This document shows positions 1 through 5,617 of a stretch of 7,888 nt of DNA, piece after piece. Made by a program: the position numbers and the translations under genes. Below the pieces are notes generated by a model. That model ran no database searches and was not told the DNA's origin. It was given only the letters and a program-made list of their open reading frames with translations. Origin of the DNA: an uncultured Micrococcales bacterium (GTDB taxonomy: Bacteria > Actinomycetota > Actinomycetes > Actinomycetales > Microbacteriaceae); NCBI GenBank assembly GCA_937919125.1, contig CALFOB010000209.1:1-7888 (forward strand), given 5' to 3'. Numbering within the stretch: the first letter of the stretch is position 1; each line of letters begins with the position of its first letter.

Positions 1-25
1 TCCCTACACGACGCTCTTCCGATCT
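1..25. other. Illumina TruSeq adapter remnant (technical artefact)
   Basis: The first 25 bases match the 3' end of the standard Illumina TruSeq read-1 adapter, ending in CGCTCTTCCGATCT. Genomic sequence begins at base 26. Read on the minus strand, the adapter supplies the last six residues (DRKSVV) and the TAG stop (4-6) of the apparent purU frame, so that stop is false. The contig therefore ends inside purU and these bases should be trimmed. Confidence 0.97.
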
Positions 26-600
26 ATGTTGATGATCTTGCCTTCGAATTCTCGACAGAAGTCAGGGCTAAGAATCTGCATAAATCTAGCAAGAACAATT
101 AGTTCAATCTGGTTATCAATAATGTATTTGCGAAGCTTGGCTTCGAAAGCCTCTTTGCTCGCAGCATCGGTCATTGGGTGTGTTTCGAAAGGAATGCCGT
201 AGAAACCAGCAAGCTCAGATAGTTCAGAGTGGTTACCGAAAACAGCAGGAACCTCAATTGGAATTTGACCTGATCTTTGGTTGAACAGAAGGTCATTCAG
301 GCAGTGAGCGCTCTTACTCACAAGGACTAGGGCTTTGATTTTGCGGTTGACATCATCTAGGTGCCAGGTTGCGTCATATTTGGCTGCAACAGCTGAGATC
401 TTCTCAGCAAAGTCTTCTCTAGGGCCAGTAACTTCAACCTGGAGGCGCATGAAGAACTTACCGCTCTCGGTGCTGGTGAACTGCTGGCTCTCGGTGATGT
501 TGCCATTAGCCCCAACAATGGCTCCAGAGATTGAATGAACGATACCTGGTTGGTCTTGGCAGACGAAGGTTAGAACCCAGTGATTTGTTGGCGTATTCAT
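26..600 (-). CDS. purU: Formyltetrahydrofolate deformylase PurU, 3'-truncated at contig end
   Basis: PurU hydrolyses 10-formyl-THF to THF and formate in the cytoplasm, balancing the one-carbon folate pool and supplying formate for PurT-type purine synthesis. About 192 genomic codons are present, against roughly 280 in the family. Residues 8-85 form an ACT-type regulatory domain (VLTFVCQDQPGIVHSISG). From about residue 88 the formyltransferase-fold domain begins, with the LARFMQILSP motif at 169-178. The sequence stops at IIN(I), residues 189-192. Asn191 corresponds to the catalytic Asn of the GART/PurU fold. The following His-His-Ser-Phe-Leu-Pro block and the catalytic Asp are missing because adapter replaces the gene there. 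The open frame continues to a spurious TAG at 4-6 inside the adapter. The ATG at 598-600 gives a normal N-terminus but has no clear Shine-Dalgarno. It lies 20 nt downstream of the small membrane protein's stop, so translational coupling is likely. It is divergent from glyA-folD. Confidence 0.95.
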
Positions 601-620
601 AGGCTCAAGTTTAGGCTTTG

Positions 621-749
621 CTAGTCGTCTTGGTTGCGTTGCAAGTCGCGCTGTTTGTTGCGGTAGCTGACACTCTTCCAGATGACTACCCCTAAGAGCA
701 TCAATCCACTGGCGATCATACTGATCCCGATGATTGTCCCTATTTCCAC
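621..749 (-). CDS. Small single-pass membrane protein (hypothetical, 42 aa)
   Basis: I do not recognise this protein. From a GTG start at 747-749 it encodes 42 residues: MEIGT, then a strongly hydrophobic segment (about residues 4-25, IIGISMIASGLMLLGVVIW), then a charged Lys/Arg/Asp/Gln tail. By the positive-inside rule the tail is probably cytoplasmic. I prefer this start because AAGGA (760-756 on the minus strand) lies 6 nt upstream, the same spacing seen for glyA. A longer form from ATG at 855-857 (78 aa) also has an AAGG motif about 7 nt upstream, but its extra 36 residues show no recognisable feature and would overlap the probable glyA promoter. The gene ends 20 nt before purU on the same strand, so the two are probably cotranscribed. 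No function can be assigned. It could be a small regulatory subunit or a lineage-specific orphan. Confidence 0.6.
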   Translation of the reverse strand: MEIGTIIGISMIASGLMLLGVVIWKSVSYRNKQRDLQRNQDD

Positions 750-866
750 GCGGATTCCTTGCTGCTTGTTAGATTTCCCTTTGGCAAGAATACCCAAATA
801 TTCGCTTTTCCGTTTATCTACAGGGCTCCCGTGTCTAAAACTGTCCCTAAATGGCATGTTTTCGCC

Positions 867-878
867 TTGTTATACAAT
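867..878. promoter_or_regulatory. Candidate symmetric, bidirectional -10 region
   Basis: TTGTTATACAA (867-877) is a perfect 11-bp palindrome around a central T. On the plus strand it gives TATACA (871-876) or TACAAT (873-878), which would place the glyA transcription start near 881-885, exactly where the riboswitch P1 stem begins (882). On the minus strand it gives TATAAC (complement of 869-874), suitable for divergent transcription towards the small membrane protein gene and purU. I see no good -35 hexamer for either direction, so this rests on the -10 match and its position relative to the aptamer. Confidence 0.4.
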
Positions 879-881
879 GGA

Positions 882-954
882 GTCATCGCAACTGGCGTTA
901 AAGATGGGATTCCATCAGGGAGCGAAGGCATTTTGGTCGTACGCCTGGGCCAAA
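882..954 (+). promoter_or_regulatory. ZTP/ZMP riboswitch (pfl motif) in glyA leader
   Basis: The leader carries the conserved pfl/ZTP core. P1 pairs 882-889 (GTCATCGC) with 922-929 (GCGAAGGC), with one A-A mismatch. The conserved ACTGGCG follows at 891-897. P2 is GATGG (903-907) with CCATC (912-916), closed by a GATT loop, followed by AGGGAGCGA (917-925). P3 pairs TTTGG (932-936) with CCAAA (950-954), and its loop contains the hallmark CGCCTGGG (942-949). GGCG (894-897) can form the known pseudoknot with CGCC (942-945). ZTP riboswitches bind ZMP/ZTP, the AICAR nucleotides that accumulate when 10-formyl-THF is limiting, and usually switch on folate and purine genes. Here the RNA lies directly upstream of glyA-folD, a classic target set. 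No intrinsic terminator lies between aptamer and start codon, which points to translational control. Confidence 0.93.
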
Positions 955-979
955 CCAGCACAAGCCGTTAAGGAGTTCC
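906..979 (+). promoter_or_regulatory. Proposed riboswitch expression platform (SD sequestration)
   Basis: GGGATTCC (906-913) can pair with GGAGTTCC (972-979) over eight contiguous base pairs, two of them G-U wobbles. This helix would cover the glyA Shine-Dalgarno (971-975). The 906-913 strand includes part of both arms of aptamer stem P2, so the two structures exclude each other. Ligand stabilisation of the aptamer would free the Shine-Dalgarno, fitting the known ON behaviour of this class. The base pairing is read from the sequence. The switching mechanism is inference, since the P2 hairpin is local and may dominate without ligand. Confidence 0.4.
971..975 (+). promoter_or_regulatory. glyA ribosome binding site
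   Basis: AGGAG sits 6 nt upstream of the ATG at 982-984. This fixes the glyA start and rules out a 100-codon in-frame upstream extension (from 682) that would translate through the riboswitch. Confidence 0.85.
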
Positions 980-981
980 CA

Positions 982-2262
982 ATGTCACAATTGCCACAGG
1001 AGTTCAACTCTCCACTATCAGCAACAGATCCTGAGATTGCTGCCGTTCTGCAAGCTGAGTTAGATCGTCAGCGCAACTTCCTAGAGATGATTGCTAGCGA
1101 GAACTTTGTATCAAGATCAGTACTTGAAACACAAGGTTCTGTTCTAACTAACAAGTATGCAGAAGGCTACCCAGGTAAGCGCTACTACGGTGGTTGCGAA
1201 GCTGTTGACGTAGCCGAGAACCTAGCTCGCGATCGAGCAAAGGAACTATTTGGTGCTGAACACGCAAACGTTCAGCCACACTCAGGTGCAACAGCTAACG
1301 CTGCTGTTCTTATGGCGCTATGTAAGCCAGGGGATAAGATCCTAGGTCTAGAACTGGCTCACGGTGGACACCTAACTCACGGCATGAAGTTGAACTTCTC
1401 TGGAAAGATGTATGAAGCTCACGCATATGAACTTCACCCAGAAACATTCTTGATTGATATGGACATTGTTCGTAAGCGTGCACACGAGGTTATGCCTCAG
1501 GTTCTTATTGCTGGTTGGTCTGCATACTCTCGTCACATTGACTTTGCTGAATTCAGAAAGATTGCTGATGAAGTTGGCGCAAAGCTTTGGGTCGATATGG
1601 CTCACATCGCAGGTCTAGTTGCAGCAGGTGTTCACCCGAACCCAGTTCCTTATGCAGATGTAGTTTCAACAACAGTTCACAAGACTCTTGCCGGTCCTCG
1701 TTCAGGTCTGATTCTTTGTAAAGAAGAATACGCAAAGAAGATTGACTCTGCAGTATTCCCAGGTCAACAGGGTGGTCCACTGATGCATGTGATTGCAGGT
1801 AAGGCTGTTGCATTCAAAGCAGCTATGGGTCAAGAGTTCAAAGAAAGACAGCAGCGAACAATTCGTGGTGCTCAGATTATTGCTGAACGTCTAATGCAAG
1901 CTGATGTTAGAGCTAATGGAGTAGATGTACTAACCGGTGGAACTGATGTTCACCTAGTACTTGTTGATCTAAGAAACTCTCCAATTGATGGCAAGACTTG
2001 TGAAGACCTACTGCACGATGTTGGTATCACAGTAAACAGAAACTCTGTTCCTAATGACCCAAGACCTGCTCTAGTTACATCAGGTGTTCGTATTGGTACT
2101 CCAGCGCTTGCTACACGTGGCTTTGGAGATAAGGAATTCACTGAGGTTGCTGACATCATTGCTCACGTAGTCATGCCAAACCCAGACATTGATGCATTAG
2201 CTGACAGAGTTCGTGCTCTAACTGGAGAGTTCCCGCTTTATAACGGCCTCGAGAACTGGTAA
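982..2262 (+). CDS. glyA: Serine hydroxymethyltransferase
   Basis: GlyA is a cytoplasmic PLP enzyme converting serine and THF to glycine and 5,10-methylene-THF, the main one-carbon entry point. The 426-residue product has normal family length. Visible signatures are the N-terminal NFLEMIASENFVSRSVLE, the YAEGYPGKRYYGGCE block, HSGATANAAV, the PLP-stacking His region AHGGHLTHG (His127), WVDMAHIAGL with the PLP-pyridine Asp205, and STTVHKTLAGPRSG, where Lys234 forms the internal aldimine. The ATG at 982 is chosen from AGGAG at 6-nt spacing and from family alignment. It is preceded by a ZTP riboswitch and followed after 4 nt by folD, the next enzyme for methylene-THF, so the two form an operon under the riboswitch. 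Nothing in the coding sequence looks damaged. Confidence 0.98.
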   Translation: MSQLPQEFNSPLSATDPEIAAVLQAELDRQRNFLEMIASENFVSRSVLETQGSVLTNKYAEGYPGKRYYGGCEAVDVAENLARDRAKELFGAEHANVQPHSGATANAAVLMALCKPGDKILGLELAHGGHLTHGMKLNFSGKMYEAHAYELHPETFLIDMDIVRKRAHEVMPQVLIAGWSAYSRHIDFAEFRKIADEVGAKLWVDMAHIAGLVAAGVHPNPVPYADVVSTTVHKTLAGPRSGLILCKEEYAKKIDSAVFPGQQGGPLMHVIAGKAVAFKAAMGQEFKERQQRTIRGAQIIAERLMQADVRANGVDVLTGGTDVHLVLVDLRNSPIDGKTCEDLLHDVGITVNRNSVPNDPRPALVTSGVRIGTPALATRGFGDKEFTEVADIIAHVVMPNPDIDALADRVRALTGEFPLYNGLENW

Positions 2263-2266
2263 TACA

Positions 2267-3139
2267 TTGGTTGCCCAGATACTAGACGGCAAGGCAGTAG
2301 CAAAGGCAATAAAGGCTGAGCTAGCTCAAGAAGTCATCGAACTAAAGCAGAAGGGGATAACCCCTGGTCTTGGCACATTGCTTGTTGGAGACGACCCAGG
2401 CTCACACAGTTATGTAGCGGGTAAGCATAGAGATTGTGCTGAAGTTGGAGTTCACTCAGTTCGTATCGACCTTCCTGCTAACGCTAAAGAAGCAGATGTT
2501 AGAGCAGCCATTAGAGATCTAAACGAAGCCTCTGACGTGACTGGCTACATCCTTCAGCTTCCTCTGCCATTTGGATTCAATACCAATGAAATGTTGGAAC
2601 TAATTGATCCAGATAAAGATGCCGATGGTCTACATCCAATCAACCTAGGTCGCCTGGTGCTTTCAGGCTCTGAAGAGATTACTTCTCCGCTACCTTGCAC
2701 ACCAGCAGGAATTCTTGAACTACTTCACCGCTACGACATAAACCTGAGTGGAGCTGAAGTTGCTGTTATTGGTCGAGGGATTACCGTTGGAAGACCTCTA
2801 GGGTTACTGCTAAATAGAAAGGGTGTTGACGCAACCGTCACATCCCTTCACTCAAGATCTGCTGACATAGCTAAGGCAGTAAAGCAAGCTGACATTGTTG
2901 TTGCAGCTCTCGGTGTTCCACACTTTGTAAAAGCTGAATGGATTAAATCTGGTGCGGCTGTTCTTGATGTTGGTATTACACGTGTGGACAACAATGGAGA
3001 GACAACCCTCGTTGGGGATGTTGACTCTGGTGTGTTTGATGTTGCAGGTTTTGTTTCACCTAACCCAGGTGGTGTTGGCCCAATGACCCGCGCGATGCTA
3101 GTTAGAAATGTCGTTAGATCCGCAGGGCGGATTAGCTAA
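2267..3139 (+). CDS. folD: Bifunctional methylene-THF dehydrogenase / methenyl-THF cyclohydrolase
   Basis: FolD oxidises 5,10-methylene-THF to methenyl-THF with NADP+ and hydrolyses it to 10-formyl-THF in the cytoplasm. The 290-residue product matches the family. Tyr49 and Lys53 form the catalytic YxxxK pair (YVAGK). LQLPLP lies at 96-101, DPDKDADGLHPINLGRL at 114-130 with the conserved Asp120, PCTPAGILELL at 143-153, the nucleotide-binding VIGRGITVGRPLG at 167-179, and SPNPGGVGPMT at 264-274. The start is TTG (2267-2269), 4 nt after the glyA stop, with no clear Shine-Dalgarno. No in-frame ATG lies nearby, so translation probably depends on coupling to glyA. GlyA product is FolD substrate, and FolD product is PurU substrate. 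Its stop faces the convergent secreted-protein gene across 2 bp. Confidence 0.97.
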   Translation: MVAQILDGKAVAKAIKAELAQEVIELKQKGITPGLGTLLVGDDPGSHSYVAGKHRDCAEVGVHSVRIDLPANAKEADVRAAIRDLNEASDVTGYILQLPLPFGFNTNEMLELIDPDKDADGLHPINLGRLVLSGSEEITSPLPCTPAGILELLHRYDINLSGAEVAVIGRGITVGRPLGLLLNRKGVDATVTSLHSRSADIAKAVKQADIVVAALGVPHFVKAEWIKSGAAVLDVGITRVDNNGETTLVGDVDSGVFDVAGFVSPNPGGVGPMTRAMLVRNVVRSAGRIS

Positions 3140-3144
3140 AGCTA
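3133..3144. repeat. 12-bp inverted repeat joining two convergent stop codons
   Basis: TAGCTAAAGCTA is a perfect inverted repeat (TAGCT-AA-AGCTA). It contains the folD TAA (3137-3139) and the TAG of the opposing gene (complement of 3142-3144). The stem is short and AT-rich with no T-tract, so it is unlikely to be a strong intrinsic terminator. It may simply reflect compact convergent packing. Confidence 0.5.
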
Positions 3145-3717
3145 CTTCTTAGGCGACTTGGTTGGAGTCGGTGCTGGAATGAACAAGCTTGGCTTAGGTT
3201 TTGGGCTTGGGAAGTATGTCTGAGTAGGTCTTGGAGTCCAAGAAGCACTCGGAGCTGGCTTAGGTGATTTGCTTGGCATCGGGGAGCTAGTTGGACGTGG
3301 AGATGCAGTCGGGGTCACATAAATAGTCTTGGTTGGTTTTGGAGTGACTGTTTGCTGAGGTGACTGAATGACTGTGATGGTTGGAATTGGCTTAGGTGTT
3401 GGAATGGTCACATTGGTCACAACGTAAAAAGTTGCTGTACACAGAAAAGCCTCGTCATTGCTGGATGATCTAAGGTTCTTAGATCTGAAGGACGAGTACT
3501 TGCTGCTACTTGAATAGACATCCTGAGTAGATCCACAGGTGCTATCGCTGGCTGAATATCCTGAGGATAGATAGGTCATGGTGACCTTTTCATACTCAAT
3601 TGGGCTAGTTGCGTTAGAACTTGCACCTAGAGAGACTCCAGCTGATGAAACCATGGCGATGATGCCACAGACAAACATCGGGAGAGCTAGTCTCTCAGTC
3701 ATTTTCTTTGCTGCCAT
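3142..3717 (-). CDS. Secreted protein with Pro/Ser/Thr/Lys-rich C-terminal tail
   Basis: I do not recognise a family for this 191-residue protein. Residues 1-10 (MAAKKMTERL) are basic and 11-32 are hydrophobic, ending near SLGA-SS, so a Sec signal peptide cleaved around residue 32 is likely. Cys17 lies inside the hydrophobic core and does not fit a lipobox. Residues 33-104 form a short Ser/Tyr-rich region with Cys61 and Cys93, which could form a disulphide outside the cell. Residues 105-191 are low-complexity Pro/Thr/Ser/Lys with many PKP, TPxP and SPKP units and no LPXTG motif or terminal membrane anchor. Such basic Pro-rich tails often span or bind cell wall, but that is inference. The ATG is supported by AGGAG (3728-3724) at 6-nt spacing. 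It lies 58 nt downstream of the ABC exporter gene on the same strand, possibly cotranscribed, and converges on folD. Confidence 0.8.
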   Translation of the reverse strand: MAAKKMTERLALPMFVCGIIAMVSSAGVSLGASSNATSPIEYEKVTMTYLSSGYSASDSTCGSTQDVYSSSSKYSSFRSKNLRSSSNDEAFLCTATFYVVTNVTIPTPKPIPTITVIQSPQQTVTPKPTKTIYVTPTASPRPTSSPMPSKSPKPAPSASWTPRPTQTYFPSPKPKPSLFIPAPTPTKSPKK

Positions 3718-3723
3718 TAGATA

Positions 3724-3728
3724 CTCCT
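3724..3728 (-). promoter_or_regulatory. Ribosome binding site of the secreted protein gene
   Basis: AGGAG on the minus strand lies 6 nt before the ATG at 3715-3717. It favours this start over the internal Met6 and supports the frame as a genuine gene despite its low-complexity tail. Confidence 0.8.
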
Positions 3729-3775
3729 ATTTCTCAGGTATTGACTTCATACTATCCCCGTCTGGCGACATCGGA

Positions 3776-5614
3776 CTAGCCGAGCATTTGGGTGGCTGCT
3801 AGTTCCTTGTATAGAGGGGTTGATTTCAAGAGCTGCTTGTGAGTCCCTGAGCCAATCACCTTACCGCCATCAATAACGATGATCTGGTCGCTATCGACCA
3901 CAGTTGAGAGCCTGTGGGCGATAACAATCATGGTTCTGTTCTTGGCAACAGCGTCAATCGCTTCGCGCATACGCTGCTCATTAAGGCCATCCAGGCTAGA
4001 TGTTGATTCATCTAGAAGCATGATTGGCGGAGCACTAAGTAGGGTTCTCGCAATAGCTAGGCGTTGACGCTCACCACCGGAGAGCATGATGCCTTGCTCA
4101 CCGACTTCAGCATCTAGGCCACGCTTATCTCTTTTGAGGACTGCAGTTAGGTTGACTTCAGCCAGCACTCTCTTCAGGTCTTTCTCTGATGCATCTGGTG
4201 AACCAATCAATAGGTTCTCTCGAATGCTTCCTGCAAGTACTGGAGCATCTTGCTCAACATAACCAATTTGCGCTCTAAGGTCAGATCTCAACATTGAGCC
4301 AACTGATTGACCATCAAGCAGAATGTCTCCACCGGTTGGTTCATAGAATCTCTCCATCAAACTGAAGATGGTTGACTTTCCAGCACCCGATGGCCCCACG
4401 ATAGCAACGCGTGTGCCACGTTCAATCTTGAATGAGACACCCTTTAGAACTTCCTTAGGTTCACTCATGATTGGCTCAGCACCTTCAATAGGCTTGCCAG
4501 TTGAGTCAAGAGCAGCTTCCGCTCTTGCAGGGTAGTTGAACTTGACTTTCCTGAACTCAATCGCAGTTGAGTTCACTGCTTTGCGCTTAGTCACTTCAGC
4601 TCTCTCGGCATCGGTATCTTCAAGAGGCACATCCAAGATTTCCTGGATACGTGCAAGAGCTCCTAAAGCGGACTGGACTGAAGCGTAAGCGCTAAAGAAC
4701 TGACCAACAGGTCTGATCATTAGGAACATGAGAAGAATAAAGGTGATGAGGTTTGCAACCTGAGTTTCACCGGTTGCAACTCGGTACCCACCTATGCCTA
4801 GAACAACAATGAACGCACCGTTGGCAGCTAAACCACCAATTGGTGTTACCCAGGCGTTGATCTTTGCAATCTTCACACCCTGCTCAAAAGCCTCTTGAGC
4901 ATCTTTAGTGATTTGGTCTGATTCTCTGCCTTCGGCACGAGCTGCTCGGATAGTTCTGACGGCTGATAGGGCTCGTTCAACTGAAGCAGACATTCGGCCA
5001 ACTCGTTCCTGAGCTCTGGTGGTTGCCGATCTAATCTTTCTAGAAGTTAGGCCAATTGCAGCCACTGCGACAGAAATCATAAGCAAGGTGATTACAAGAA
5101 GAAGCCAATCGATGATAGCCATGGCGATAACAGAGCCAAGGAATATAAGTGCACCACCTGCACCATCAACAAGACCTTGAGTAAGAGCTGCTCTTAGAAG
5201 AGTGGTGTCTGAACCAACTCTAGAAACTAGGTCTCCAGTTCTTCTTAGGTCATACTCGGCAATGGGCAATCTAAGTAGACGGGTTGCAAGACTGCTTCTG
5301 GCAGCAAGAACAACACCTTCACCTGCTCTAGCAAGAACCAAATACATAGCCCCGCTTAGTACAGCGCTGAGGAGAGTAATGACAAGCAGGGCAATAGCAA
5401 GAGATAAAACGTCCTTACCTTCTTGAACTGTGCTGATGATCTTTCCAACCACTAGAGGTTGTGCAAGGTTTACACCTGCTCCAATGATGCTGAAAATCAC
5501 AGCCACCCATAGAAGACCCTTTTGAGCCTCCATGTATGGAAGTAGTTGGCTGAACTTAGCTTTTGGTCCAGTGTCCTTAGGACCAGGTCCTTGACGTCTG
5601 CCGGTCATGCTCAT
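3776..5614 (-). CDS. Half-size ABC exporter, fused permease and ATPase (multidrug/lipid type)
   Basis: This is a 612-residue type-I (type IV fold) ABC exporter half-transporter of the BmrA/Sav1866/MsbA kind, expected to work as a membrane dimer. Six membrane helices are visible at about 34-55, 70-94, 148-168, 170-190, 255-277 and 286-306. The ATPase domain has A-loop Tyr361, Walker A GPSGAGKST (407-415), Q-loop Gln455, signature LSGGE (511-515), Walker B IMLLDE with catalytic Glu536, D-loop SSLDG, and H-loop His567, so it should be active. An unusual segment (about 363-386) separates the A-loop YP from the first core strand VLKGVSF. The ATG at 5612-5614 lies 3 nt after the upstream methyltransferase stop and lacks a strong Shine-Dalgarno, and Met3 is an alternative start. 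The substrate cannot be read from sequence. Confidence 0.93.
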   Translation of the reverse strand: MSMTGRRQGPGPKDTGPKAKFSQLLPYMEAQKGLLWVAVIFSIIGAGVNLAQPLVVGKIISTVQEGKDVLSLAIALLVITLLSAVLSGAMYLVLARAGEGVVLAARSSLATRLLRLPIAEYDLRRTGDLVSRVGSDTTLLRAALTQGLVDGAGGALIFLGSVIAMAIIDWLLLVITLLMISVAVAAIGLTSRKIRSATTRAQERVGRMSASVERALSAVRTIRAARAEGRESDQITKDAQEAFEQGVKIAKINAWVTPIGGLAANGAFIVVLGIGGYRVATGETQVANLITFILLMFLMIRPVGQFFSAYASVQSALGALARIQEILDVPLEDTDAERAEVTKRKAVNSTAIEFRKVKFNYPARAEAALDSTGKPIEGAEPIMSEPKEVLKGVSFKIERGTRVAIVGPSGAGKSTIFSLMERFYEPTGGDILLDGQSVGSMLRSDLRAQIGYVEQDAPVLAGSIRENLLIGSPDASEKDLKRVLAEVNLTAVLKRDKRGLDAEVGEQGIMLSGGERQRLAIARTLLSAPPIMLLDESTSSLDGLNEQRMREAIDAVAKNRTMIVIAHRLSTVVDSDQIIVIDGGKVIGSGTHKQLLKSTPLYKELAATQMLG

Positions 5615-5617
5615 GCT

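Noticed and set aside
682..981. 100-codon in-frame N-terminal extension of GlyA
   Set aside because: It would translate through the riboswitch and the opposing small gene. SHMT family length and AGGAG 6 nt before ATG 982 fix the real start.
3142..3420. Tandem repeat or CRISPR-like array
   Set aside because: The periodic look comes from degenerate Pro/Thr/Ser/Lys codons in a coding frame. There are no identical repeats with regular spacers.
3771..3783. Possible terminator hairpin (TCGG-ACTAG-CCGA) after the ABC exporter
   Set aside because: The stem is only 4 bp, overlaps the stop codon and has no T-tract, so it is not credible as an intrinsic terminator.
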